From assembly GCA_964244585.1 (NCBI GenBank), contig CAXTJM010000001.1:310001-374000 (forward strand): a DNA stretch of 64,000 bases, read 5' to 3'. The notes beneath the pieces were generated by a model. It saw only the letters and a program-made list of their open reading frames with translations. It had not been told where the DNA came from and did no database searches. This stretch comes from LMUY01 sp964244585 (GTDB taxonomy: Bacteria; Pseudomonadota; Alphaproteobacteria; Acetobacterales; Acetobacteraceae). The translations under genes and the position numbers were made by a program. Position 1 is the first letter of the stretch, and the number at the start of each line of letters is the position of its first letter. Of this stretch, positions 44,719-54,208 are shown in pieces.

Positions 44719-45717
44719 TCAGAGCGTCTTGTAGAAGAAGATGGTGCCGTGCGCGCCGCCATCCGCGTCCAGCGCGTAGCCGGGGATGGTGCCGGCCTCC
44801 GACCAGCCAAGCCTGCGGTACAGCCGGTCGGCCCCGCCATCGACCCGGGTGTCCAGCACCAGCAGGCTGCGGCCGGCGGCCCTTGCCGCGTCCTCCGCCG
44901 CCTGCATGAGGGCATGCGCCACCCCTCGGCGGCGCATCGCCGGGTCGACCAGCAGCTTGCGGATGTCGCCGCGGTGCGGCTGGTTGGGCGGCATGTCAAG
45001 GCCGAGCTGCACGGTCCCGGCGAGCGTGCCATCCGACCAGGCGACGAAAAGCTGCGTCGCCCCCTGCCCCACTGCCCGCGTGACCCCGCGCCAGAAGGCC
45101 AGCGCCGTTTCCTGCGCGAGGGGCGGCAGGAAGGAGACGAACGAGCCGTCGCCGACGCTATGACGGAGGATGCCGGCGAGCGCACGCTCGGCGCTCTCGG
45201 CCGCAGCGACATCCACCGGTTCGACCACCAGGCCGCGCAGCGGCTTGGCATAACCGGCCTCGATCGTGTTCGACGGGTTGTGGAGGGCGCGCAGGCCGCC
45301 GCGGCGGAGATAGCCGTGCTTCTCGTAGAAGGCGTGGGCGCGGGTGAAGAGCACATCCGACCACAACGCCATGCGGTCGGCGCCGGCGTCGCGGGCATGG
45401 TCTTCGGCGAGACGCAACAGGCGCTGTCCCAGCCCCGTCCCGCGCAGGCTTGCCTGGAGGTAGACCCGGGACAGCGTCCAGCCGGCGTCATCCGGATGGG
45501 TCGCGGCCATGCCGACCACCCGGCCATCCTGCTCCACCGCCCAGAGCGCGCCACCCTGCCCGGTGACATGGCTGGCCAAAACGTGGATTTCCGGCACCTC
45601 CGCCGGCACGTCGACATGGACGCCGGGGTATTCGCCCCAGCAGGCGGCGATCAGGTCGATGAAGCCGGGCGCGTCGTCGTCGCGACCGGGGCGGATGTGC
45701 AGAGGGCTCTGACCCAC
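44719..45717 (-). CDS. Two-domain GNAT acetyltransferase
   Basis: This 332-residue protein probably starts with GTG 45717. Two GNAT folds lie in tandem, each with an acetyl-CoA loop: LRGTGLGQRLLRLAEDHA in the first and MRRRGVAHALMQAAEDAA in the second, with YEKHGYLRRGG and YRRLGWSEAGT closing each domain. Acetyl transfer to an amine is expected; the substrate is unknown. The start lies inside a repeat-like sequence at 45711-45775, so the true start may be elsewhere. Confidence 0.75.
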   Translation of the reverse strand: MGQSPLHIRPGRDDDAPGFIDLIAACWGEYPGVHVDVPAEVPEIHVLASHVTGQGGALWAVEQDGRVVGMAATHPDDAGWTLSRVYLQASLRGTGLGQRLLRLAEDHARDAGADRMALWSDVLFTRAHAFYEKHGYLRRGGLRALHNPSNTIEAGYAKPLRGLVVEPVDVAAAESAERALAGILRHSVGDGSFVSFLPPLAQETALAFWRGVTRAVGQGATQLFVAWSDGTLAGTVQLGLDMPPNQPHRGDIRKLLVDPAMRRRGVAHALMQAAEDAARAAGRSLLVLDTRVDGGADRLYRRLGWSEAGTIPGYALDADGGAHGTIFFYKTL

Positions 45718-45775
45718 TCCTCTCCCAAAAGGAGAATCCTCTTCTGGTCCCTCGCCCTGGGGGTGAGGGATCACG
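45711..45775. repeat. REP-like double-hairpin element between aminotransferase and GNAT genes
   Basis: The gap carries two short dyads: TCTCC/GGAGA around CAAAA, and CCCTC/GAGGG enclosing a G-rich centre. Wording such as 'ccctcgccctgggggtgaggg' and 'cctctcccaaaaggaga' is like common proteobacterial intergenic repeats. It spans the end of the aminotransferase gene and the start of the GNAT gene. No second full copy was seen in this window. Confidence 0.45.
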
Positions 45776-46979
45776 TCAACGATGCACAGAACGCCTGGAT
45801 GCGGCTGCATGCCTCCACCAGCGTGGCATCGTCCGTCGCGTAGCTGATGCGCAGGTACGGGCTCATGCCGAACGCGGCACCGTGCACGAGGGCGACGTGG
45901 CGTTCCTCCAGCAGGGCCAGGGCGAAATCGGCGTCGGTGTCCAGCAGCTTGCCCGCCGGGGTGGTCTTGCCCAGGCAGCCGGCGATGTTGGGGTAGACGT
46001 AGAACGCGCCCTCGGGGCGGTGGCAGCGCATGCCGGGCGCCTGGTTCAACGCGTCCACCACCAGGTTGCGGCGCCGGGCATAGGCGGCGGCTTGCACCGC
46101 CACGCTGTCCTGCGGGCCATCCAACGCGGCGGCGGCGGCGGCCTGGTTGACGCCGGAGATACCGGCCGTGGCGTGACCCTGCATGGCCACCATCGCCTTG
46201 ATCAACGGCTTCGGCCCGGCAGCGAACCCGACGCGCCAGCCGGTCATACTGTATGTCTTGGACACGCCGCTGACCGTCAGTGTGCGGTCCCGCAGCGCCG
46301 GCTGCACCGCGGCCATGGTGGCGTGCCGGAAGCCGTCGAACACCAGGTGCTCGTACATGTCGTCGCACATGATCCAGACATGCGGATGTCGCAGCATGAC
46401 CTCGCCCAAGGCTGCCATCTCGCCGGCCGAGCAGGCGGCGCCGGTGGGATTGTTGGGGAAGTTCAGCATCAGCCATTTGGTGCGCGGCGTGATGGCGGCG
46501 TCCAGATCCTCCGGCCGCAGCTTGAAGCCATTGTTTTCCGGGCAATTCACCGCCACCGGCACGCCGCCCACCAGCTTGGTCATCAGCGGGTAGGCACCCC
46601 AATACGGCGCGGGGATCACCACCTCGTCGCCTTCGTCCACCGTGGCCATCAGCGCGTTGAAGATGACCTGCTTGCCGCCGGCGGACACGCTGATCTCGTC
46701 GAGCGCGAAGTCCAGCCCGTTGTCGCGCTGGAACTTGCGCTGGATCGCCTGCTTCAACCGGGGCACGCCGTCCTGCGGGGTATACTTCGTCTCCCCGGCC
46801 AGGGCAGCCTGGTGCGCCGCCTCGATCGCGTGCGGCGGGCTGGCGAAGTCCGGCTCGCCGATGGTCAATGCGATCACCGGCGTGCCGGCGGCGCGCATGG
46901 CACGCGCCTTCGCCGTCATCGCCATCGTGGCGGCGACCGGAACGCGGTCCAGGCGGCGGGCGAGCGCGGGCATGGTCAT
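45771..46979 (-). CDS. Class I pyridoxal-phosphate aminotransferase (aspartate type), copy 1
   Basis: This 402-residue fold-type I aminotransferase has VIALTIGEPDFASPPHAIEAA, LNFPNNPTGAACS, the PLP lysine in SGVSKTYSMTGWRVGF and the substrate Arg in PYLRISYATDD. It resembles alphaproteobacterial aspartate/prephenate aminotransferases. It follows a close paralogue in the same direction, with only 23 bp between. Confidence 0.88.
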   Translation of the reverse strand: MTMPALARRLDRVPVAATMAMTAKARAMRAAGTPVIALTIGEPDFASPPHAIEAAHQAALAGETKYTPQDGVPRLKQAIQRKFQRDNGLDFALDEISVSAGGKQVIFNALMATVDEGDEVVIPAPYWGAYPLMTKLVGGVPVAVNCPENNGFKLRPEDLDAAITPRTKWLMLNFPNNPTGAACSAGEMAALGEVMLRHPHVWIMCDDMYEHLVFDGFRHATMAAVQPALRDRTLTVSGVSKTYSMTGWRVGFAAGPKPLIKAMVAMQGHATAGISGVNQAAAAAALDGPQDSVAVQAAAYARRRNLVVDALNQAPGMRCHRPEGAFYVYPNIAGCLGKTTPAGKLLDTDADFALALLEERHVALVHGAAFGMSPYLRISYATDDATLVEACSRIQAFCASLT

Positions 46980-47002
46980 CTCCGGTCCAGCGGCCGCGGG
47001 CG

Positions 47003-48205
47003 CTACGCCATACCCTGGCAGAAATGCTGGATGCGCGTGCAGGCCTCCCGCAGCGCCTCCGTGCTGGTGGCGTAGCTGACGCGGAAATGCCCGGGATACA
47101 TGAACGCCGTGCCGTGCACCGCCGCCACCCCGGCCTCGTCCAGCATGGCCACGACGAAGCTTTCGTCATCGACGATCCTCACGCCCTTCGCCGTGGTCTT
47201 GCCGATGCAGCCGTGGATGGACGGGAAAACGTAGAACGCCCCCTCCGGCCGGTGGCAGGTCACTCCCGGCGCCTGGTTGAGCATGTCGACCACCATGTCG
47301 CGACGCTGCCGATAGACCTCGACCATCTTGGGGATGGTGTCCTGCGGCCCGTCCAGCGCCTCGACCGCGGCGGCCTGGCTGATGCTGGAGGTGTTGGAGG
47401 TGGATTGCGACTGCAGCTTGTCCATCGCTTTGATCAGCTTCAGCGGGCCACCAGCGAAGCCGATGCGCCAGCCGGTCATCGCATAGGCCTTGGAGCAGCC
47501 ATTCATGGTGACGGTGCGGTCGCGCAGCTTCGGCTCCACCTGCACGATGGTGGCGAAGTCGAAATCGCCGTAGGTCAGCTTTTCGTAGATGTCGTCGGTG
47601 AAGATCCATACGTCCGGGTGGCGCAACAGCACGTCGCACAGCGCCCGCAGTTCGGCCGCGGAATACGCCGCGCCGGTGGGATTGCACGGGCTGTTCAGCA
47701 TGAACCACTTGGTCTTCGGCGTGATCGCCGCCTCCAGATCCTCCGGGCGCAGCTTGAAGCCGTTGTTCTGGCCGCAAGGGACGATCACGGGCGTGCCATC
47801 CGCCAGCGCCACGATATCCGGATAGCTGACCCAGCACGGGCTGGGGATGATCACCTCGTCGCCCACGTTCAGCGTGGCGACCATGGCGTTGTAGATGATC
47901 TGCTTGCCGCCGGTGCCGACGATGATCTCCTCCGGCGCGTAGTCCAGACCGGAATCGCGCTTGAACTTCGCCGCCACGGCCCGGCGCAGCGCCGGGGTGC
48001 CGGAGACGTCGGTGTATTTGGTATCGCCCTCCTGGATGGCGCGGATCGCCGCCTGCTTGACGTTCTCCGGGGTGTCGAAATCGGGCTCACCCGCCGAAAG
48101 GCTGATCACGTCGCGACCGGCCGCCTTCAGCGCGCGGGCCTTGGTGGCGATGGCGATGGTCTGGCTGGGGCTGACGCGGCCAAGCCGTTCGGCGATGAGG
48201 TCCAT
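47003..48205 (-). CDS. Class I pyridoxal-phosphate aminotransferase (aspartate type), copy 2
   Basis: This 400-residue protein is the more typical member of the pair: VISLSAGEPDFDTPENVKQAA, LNSPCNPTGAAYS, PLP lysine in NGCSKAYAMTGWRIGF, and FRVSYATS. It interconverts aspartate/glutamate-type amino acids and 2-oxoacids. It begins 31 bp after the PotI-like gene on the same strand and may share that transcript. Confidence 0.92.
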   Translation of the reverse strand: MDLIAERLGRVSPSQTIAIATKARALKAAGRDVISLSAGEPDFDTPENVKQAAIRAIQEGDTKYTDVSGTPALRRAVAAKFKRDSGLDYAPEEIIVGTGGKQIIYNAMVATLNVGDEVIIPSPCWVSYPDIVALADGTPVIVPCGQNNGFKLRPEDLEAAITPKTKWFMLNSPCNPTGAAYSAAELRALCDVLLRHPDVWIFTDDIYEKLTYGDFDFATIVQVEPKLRDRTVTMNGCSKAYAMTGWRIGFAGGPLKLIKAMDKLQSQSTSNTSSISQAAAVEALDGPQDTIPKMVEVYRQRRDMVVDMLNQAPGVTCHRPEGAFYVFPSIHGCIGKTTAKGVRIVDDESFVVAMLDEAGVAAVHGTAFMYPGHFRVSYATSTEALREACTRIQHFCQGMA

Positions 48206-48236
48206 GGTTCGTTCCGGGTAAAAAGGCGGCTAAACC

Positions 48237-49049
48237 CTATGCCCGGCGACGCCCCGCGGCAACCGCACGCTGTTGCAGCAGCCATGCACCGATGAGGGCG
48301 GTGGAGACGAACAGCAGGATCACCGTCGCCAGCGCATTCAGCTCGGGCGTGGCGCCGAGCTTGAGCGAGGAGAACACCACCATCGGCAGGGTGGACGCGC
48401 CGGGGCCGGACACGAAGCTGGCAACCACCAGGTCATCCAGGCTGAGCGTGAATGCCAGCAACCAGCCAGACAGCAACGCCGGGGCGAGCAGCGGCAGGGT
48501 GATGCGGAAGAACGCACCGGCCGGCGTGCTGCCGAGGTCCATCGCCGCCTCTTCCAGGTCGATGCCCGATCCCTCCAGCCGCGCCCGCACCACCACGGCG
48601 ACGTAGGACAGCGAGAACGAGACGTGCGCCACGGCGATGGTGATGGCACCCCGCTGCGCCGGGAAGCCGAAGGCCTGCTCGCTGGCCACGAACAACAGCA
48701 GCAGCGACAGCCCGATCAGCACGTCCGGCAGCACCAGCCGGGTTGCCAGCAGCGTGTCCAGCAGGCCCCGCGCTCGCACCCGCCCAAACCGGACCAGCAC
48801 GATGGCCGCGGCCGTGCCCAGCACGGTGGCACCGGTGGCCGACAGCGCCGCCACCTTCAGCGACAGCAGGCCTGCGTCGATCAATGCCTGGTGGTGCCAC
48901 AGGGCCACGTACCAGCGCCAGGAGAAGCCGGACAGGACGGTGGTGAGGCGGGAGTCGTTGAAACTGGTGAGTACCAGCAGCAGGACGGGAATGAACAGGA
49001 AAGCATAGCCGAACAGCAATGCGGCAAGCAGGGAGCGGGAGAGCCTCAT
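48237..49049 (-). CDS. potI: Polyamine-type ABC permease (PotI-like)
   Basis: This 270-residue permease starts at ATG 49049, in an ATGA overlap with the vapC stop; ATG 49058 is in frame as an alternative. It has LFIPVLLLVLTSFNDSRL, WRWYVALWHHQALIDAGLLS, the EAA loop EEAAMDLGSTPAGAFFRITLPLL and TLSLDDLVVASFVSGPGAST, standard for PotC/PotI. It is separated from its partner permease gene potH by the vapBC pair. Confidence 0.88.
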   Translation of the reverse strand: MRLSRSLLAALLFGYAFLFIPVLLLVLTSFNDSRLTTVLSGFSWRWYVALWHHQALIDAGLLSLKVAALSATGATVLGTAAAIVLVRFGRVRARGLLDTLLATRLVLPDVLIGLSLLLLFVASEQAFGFPAQRGAITIAVAHVSFSLSYVAVVVRARLEGSGIDLEEAAMDLGSTPAGAFFRITLPLLAPALLSGWLLAFTLSLDDLVVASFVSGPGASTLPMVVFSSLKLGATPELNALATVILLFVSTALIGAWLLQQRAVAAGRRRA

Positions 49050-49438
49050 GCCTCCCAATCTTCGACGTGCAGGCCCGGCACGCGAGAGAACTCCCGAAGG
49101 TTGTGTGTTACCAGTGTCAGGTCCCGAGCGCGGGCCTGGCCGGCTATGAGGACGTCTAACGGACCGATCGGCGTTCCTGCCTTGCGCAACGTCGATCTTA
49201 TCTCGCCTGCCGCACGTGCATCGTCTTCATTGAAGGCCAGTATGGGTAACTCGATGCATTGTAACCGCACCATCAGGTCTGCCCTATCCGGCGCGTTCAT
49301 GACGCCGAACCACAGCTCGGCATAGGCGATCGAGGACAAAGCGAGGGAGCTTTGACGATGATGCCTTACCCGGTCGTGCAACATGCGGCTTCCCCGCATC
49401 AAGCCGGACACGACGTTCGTATCGAGGAGAAAGCTCAT
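49046..49438 (-). CDS. vapC: PIN-domain toxin, VapC family
   Basis: This 130-residue PIN-domain ribonuclease has the acidic triad Asp6 (FLLDTNVVS), Glu41 (IAYAELWFG) and Asp95 (IGPLDVLIAG), with THN near residue 111. It overlaps vapB by 4 bp and the potI start by 4 bp. VapC toxins cleave tRNA or rRNA when VapB is degraded. Composition is less GC-rich than the pot genes around it. Confidence 0.9.
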   Translation of the reverse strand: MSFLLDTNVVSGLMRGSRMLHDRVRHHRQSSLALSSIAYAELWFGVMNAPDRADLMVRLQCIELPILAFNEDDARAAGEIRSTLRKAGTPIGPLDVLIAGQARARDLTLVTHNLREFSRVPGLHVEDWEA

Positions 49439-49671
49439 TCGAAAATTGGACGCTCCGGTTGCTCACCTGGGTCCTCCTCCAGCGCATCCAGGAACTCCTG
49501 CGACACGGGTCCGGTGATCCGGTCCAACCACGCCCATTCGTCTTCAAGCGGTTCTAGGATCACGGCATTGCCGTCCCGGCGGACCCGTACCTCCTTACCC
49601 TCAACGCGGAATTGCTTTGGCAGGCGCACCGCCTGCGATCGACCCGACCAAAATACTTTTGCCGTTGCCAT
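49435..49671 (-). CDS. vapB: Antitoxin, VapB family
   Basis: This 78-residue antitoxin has the AbrB/SpoVT-type N-terminus ATAKVFWSGRSQAVRLPKQFRVEG, then VRRDGNAVILEP and an acidic C-terminus that would wrap VapC. Its VapC partner overlaps. It starts 49 bp after the potH stop. VapB-VapC usually repress their own promoter, but no palindrome was identified here. Confidence 0.88.
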   Translation of the reverse strand: MATAKVFWSGRSQAVRLPKQFRVEGKEVRVRRDGNAVILEPLEDEWAWLDRITGPVSQEFLDALEEDPGEQPERPIFE

Positions 49672-49720
49672 ACCCGTCCCCGCTACCCAGCACTGCTAGA
49701 TACCAGAGCGACGGCACACC

Positions 49721-50581
49721 TCACAATCGCGGCTGCCCCGCCCGCAGCAACGATAATGGCAGCAGCAATGCCAGCAGCAGCGCGTTGGCCAAGGCTGCCG
49801 CCATCGGCCAGTCGTGATTGGCGAAGAACTCGTTCCACAGCGCCCGGCCCACCGTCTGCGCCGACGGGCCGCCCAGCAGCTCCGGGATGACGTATTCGCC
49901 CACCGCCGGCATGAACACCAGCGCCAGCCCGGCGGCGACGCCCGGCAGCGACAGGGGCAGCGTCACCGACACGAACACCCGCAACGGCCCGGCGCCGAGA
50001 TCCGCCGCGGCTTCCTCCAGCGCCGGGTCCAGCTTGGACAACCGCGCGTAGAGCGGCAGCACCATGAACGGCAGGTAGCAGTAGACGATGCCCACATACA
50101 TCGCGAACCGGGTGTAGAGCATGTGCAACGGCGCGTGGATCACACCCAGCCCCAGCAGCCCGGCGTTGATCCAGCCTTCGTCGCCCAGCAGGCCGATCCA
50201 GGCCACGATGCGCAGCAGGAACCCGGTCCAGAACGGCAGCATGACCAGCAGCAGCAGCAGCGAGCGCCACCGCTCCGGCGCGCGGGCGATCGCCAGCGCC
50301 ATCGGATAGCCGATCAGCAGGCACAGCACGGATGAAACCGAGGCGACCAGCAGGCTCTGCAACGCCGCGTCAAGGTAGTAGCCGTCCTGCACGAGGGTGA
50401 CGTAGTTGTCGCCCTGCAAATGCGCGCTCGGCCACCAGCCATCCCAGGTGAGCAGCGGGTCGTAGGGCGGCACGCTGGCGGCGGCCTGCGAGAAGGAGAG
50501 CGCCAGCACGATCAGCGCCGGCATGGCGATGAACAGCAGCAGCCAGGCCCAGACCGGCCCCAGCACCAGCCAGCGGGTCAT
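49721..50581 (-). CDS. potH: Polyamine-type ABC permease (PotH-like)
   Basis: This 286-residue permease starts at ATG 50581 in an ATGA overlap with the ATPase stop. It has WLLLFIAMPALIVLALSFSQ, MLPFWTGFLLRIVAWIGLLG, EEAAADLGAGPLRVFVSVTLPLS and PAVGEYVIPELLGGPSAQTVG, all hallmarks of PotB/PotH. It pairs with PotI, whose gene now lies beyond vapBC. Confidence 0.9.
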   Translation of the reverse strand: MTRWLVLGPVWAWLLLFIAMPALIVLALSFSQAAASVPPYDPLLTWDGWWPSAHLQGDNYVTLVQDGYYLDAALQSLLVASVSSVLCLLIGYPMALAIARAPERWRSLLLLLVMLPFWTGFLLRIVAWIGLLGDEGWINAGLLGLGVIHAPLHMLYTRFAMYVGIVYCYLPFMVLPLYARLSKLDPALEEAAADLGAGPLRVFVSVTLPLSLPGVAAGLALVFMPAVGEYVIPELLGGPSAQTVGRALWNEFFANHDWPMAAALANALLLALLLPLSLLRAGQPRL

Positions 50582-51636
50582 TTCGCCAGCAGGATGCAGG
50601 CATCCGGCGTCCAGGACACGCACACCGCCTCGCCCGGCGGCAACGCCGTCCCGGCCCCGTCGCCCAGCGGCTGCGTCACCAGCAGCGACACCCGGGCGCC
50701 GACGCTCACCCGATGGTCCACCACGATGCCGCGATAGGCGCTGTCGACCACCTCTCCCGCCACGGCGTTCGGCCCGCTCGCCCTGCCGCGCGACAGGCGC
50801 AGGCGCTCCGGACGCAGCGCCAGATGCACGTCGCCCGCGAAGCCGGCGGTTGCGGCCTGCGCCACCACGCCGAGGCTGGGCAGGTCCAGCACGCCGGGCT
50901 CGCGCACCCGCGCCGGCAGGATGTTGGCGGCGCCCATGAAGGCGGCGACGCTGCGGCTGATGGGACGTTCGTAGATTTCGGTCGGCGTGCCCACCTGCGC
51001 CAGCCGCCCCTGCTCCAGCAGGCCGATCCGGGTGGCCATGGACAGCGCCTCCTCCTGGTCATGCGTCACCAGGACGAAGGTGGTGCCAAGCTGGCGCTGG
51101 ACGCGCACCAGTTCGGCCCGCGTCGCCTCGCGCAGGCCGCGATCCAGGGCGGAAAGCGGTTCGTCCAGCAGCAGCAATTCCGGGCGGGGCGCCAGGCTGC
51201 GGGCCAATGCCACGCGCTGCCGCTGCCCGCCGGACAGCGCGTCCGGGCGGCGATCCGCGAACGCCTCCATGCGCAGCAGGGCGAGCAACTCGGACACGCG
51301 CCGCGCGACATCCTGGCGTGCCATGCCCTGGCGCTGCAGGCCGAACCCGACATTGGCCGCGACGCTCATATGCGGGAACAGTGCGTAGGATTGGAACATG
51401 GTGTTGACCGGCCGGCGATGCGGCGGCAGCCGGGTGATGTCCCGCCCGCCCAGCATGATCCGCCCAGCTGCCGGCGCGATGAACCCCGCCAACGCACGCA
51501 GCAGCGTCGTCTTGCCGGAGCCGGAGCCGCCCAGCAACACGAACAGCTCGCCCCGGCCGATGCCGAGGTCCAATCCATCCAGCGCCGTCCAGCCGCGGTA
51601 CTGCACCGTCAGCCCGACGACTTCGACGTGGCTCAC
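50578..51636 (-). CDS. potG: Polyamine-type ABC ATPase (PotG-like)
   Basis: This 352-residue ATPase starts with GTG 51636 (SHVEVVGLTVQYRG). Walker A is GGSGSGKTTLL, signature LSGGQRQRVALARSL, Walker B LLLLDEPLSALD, switch VTHDQEEALSM. A TOBE regulatory domain follows (LALRPERLRLSRG). It drives the PotFGHI importer. Confidence 0.92.
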   Translation of the reverse strand: MSHVEVVGLTVQYRGWTALDGLDLGIGRGELFVLLGGSGSGKTTLLRALAGFIAPAAGRIMLGGRDITRLPPHRRPVNTMFQSYALFPHMSVAANVGFGLQRQGMARQDVARRVSELLALLRMEAFADRRPDALSGGQRQRVALARSLAPRPELLLLDEPLSALDRGLREATRAELVRVQRQLGTTFVLVTHDQEEALSMATRIGLLEQGRLAQVGTPTEIYERPISRSVAAFMGAANILPARVREPGVLDLPSLGVVAQAATAGFAGDVHLALRPERLRLSRGRASGPNAVAGEVVDSAYRGIVVDHRVSVGARVSLLVTQPLGDGAGTALPPGEAVCVSWTPDACILLAK

Positions 51637-51641
51637 CCTGT

Positions 51642-52727
51642 TCAGTGGCCGGCTTTGAAGCGTTCCCACATCCGGGTGCGCGCCTTCACCGCCGCCTGGT
51701 TCACCGCGGCCACGGTGAAGGAGCGGCCCAGGGCGGCGGCATCCGGGTACACGCTCGGGTCGTCCCGTACGGCGGCGGCCACCTGGTCGCGGCTGGCGGG
51801 CACGGCGTTGGGGTAGTGGACGACGTTGGTGATGCCGGCGATCACGCCGGGCTGCAGGATGTAGTCGATGAATTGCATCGCCAGGGCGGGGTGCGGCGCG
51901 TCCTTCGGCACCGCGAGCATGTCGAACCAGAGCTGCGTGAACTCCTTCGGCGCGGCGTAGACCACCTTGTCGCGCTTGGCCTCCGCCGCCCGGTCGCTGG
52001 CCTGGATCACGTCGCCCGAGTAGTCCATCACCAGGCAGGTCGTGCCGGCGGCCATCGCCTCCAGCGCGCCGCCGCTGGCGAAGGTGCGGATATAGGGCCG
52101 GATCGCCATCAGCGTCTTCTCGACCTCGGCCAAGTCCTTGGGGTTCGTGCTGGATGGATCGTGGTGGAGGTATTTCAGCACGGTCGGAATCACGTCCGTG
52201 GCGCTGTCCATCATGGTGATGCCGCAGGGCGCGAGCATCTTCGCATTCTCCGGCTTGAACAGCAGGTCCCAGCTCTCCAGCGGCGCATCGGGGAACAGGG
52301 CGGTGATCTTGGACGGGATTTCCCCCAACCCGATGGTACCCCACAGATAGATCGCGCCGTATCTGTTGCCGGGATCGCTGGTCGCCACGCGTTTCAGCAG
52401 CGCCGGGTCCTCTCCGGCCAGGTTTGGGATCTTGGCCTTGTCGAGCGGTTGCAGCGCCCCGGCGGCGATCAGGCGTGAAAAGGTTGGTTCCGAGGTCGGC
52501 ACGATGATGTCGTAGCCGGCATGGCCGGCCAGCATCTTGCCCTCCAGCGTTTCCAGGCTGTCGTACGTATCCGACACGACCTTGGCCCCGGTCTGCTTCT
52601 CGAACCCCTCGATGGCATGCGGGTCCATGTAGTCGGTCCAGTTATAAAGATTGAGGACCTTGTCCTCCGCCCGCGCGCCGGACAGCGCCGTGACCGAAAG
52701 CAGTGCCGCAAGCGCCAGAAACTTCAT
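51642..52727 (-). CDS. potF: Polyamine-type ABC substrate-binding protein (PotF-like)
   Basis: This 361-residue protein has a signal peptide (FLALAALLSVTALSGARA). Mature features are LNLYNWTDYMDPHAIEGFEKQTG, YDIIVPTSEPTFSRLI, YGAIYLWGTIGLG and CLVMDYSGDVIQASDRA. These are specific for PotD/PotF-type putrescine/spermidine-binding proteins. It is the first gene of the leftward pot operon. Confidence 0.92.
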   Translation of the reverse strand: MKFLALAALLSVTALSGARAEDKVLNLYNWTDYMDPHAIEGFEKQTGAKVVSDTYDSLETLEGKMLAGHAGYDIIVPTSEPTFSRLIAAGALQPLDKAKIPNLAGEDPALLKRVATSDPGNRYGAIYLWGTIGLGEIPSKITALFPDAPLESWDLLFKPENAKMLAPCGITMMDSATDVIPTVLKYLHHDPSSTNPKDLAEVEKTLMAIRPYIRTFASGGALEAMAAGTTCLVMDYSGDVIQASDRAAEAKRDKVVYAAPKEFTQLWFDMLAVPKDAPHPALAMQFIDYILQPGVIAGITNVVHYPNAVPASRDQVAAAVRDDPSVYPDAAALGRSFTVAAVNQAAVKARTRMWERFKAGH

Positions 52728-53107
52728 GGGAGAGACCTCGACAGCATCGCTGCGTTTTTACCGGCCTTCAGGCTCCTCCGTCACCCCTAAAACGGACCGC
52801 GCGCTTCCGGCCGCTGTAGTCGCGGGCAAACCAGAACCGCCTGCCGCTTGCTCAAACAACCATAAACCTGCTCACGCCGCAGGCGCATCCTGATGCTGTT
52901 CCCACCGATGCTGTAGGGCAGGGTTGTAGCCGGCCTTCCGTGCTTGACTTCGCCACCGGGACTGCGATCCATTGCACTGCACAACAGCGCCATCAGCCGG
53001 GTCGTCCCACCCAATCTTTGCCGCCGGCCAGTTTGTCAGGAGGCCCGAGGCAACCGTTCGCCATCGCGTTCTCGCGTTCCGCCTTTTGACCGAAAGCAAC
53101 ACCTCGC
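52728..53107. other. 380-bp divergent gap without a recognised gene
   Basis: This lies between divergent potF and the RutA-like operon and must hold their promoters. Short leftward frames exist at 52787-53014 and 52872-53102, but they lack family features and a good ribosome site. No palindrome or riboswitch fold is recognised by eye. Confidence 0.4.
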
Positions 53108-54193
<1,086 letters not shown>

Positions 54194-54208
54194 TCCCAGG
54201 AGACCCCC

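Noticed and set aside
52787..53102. Short leftward frames between potF and the RutA-like operon
   Set aside because: No ribosome binding site, no family features, and the gap is expected to hold divergent promoters.
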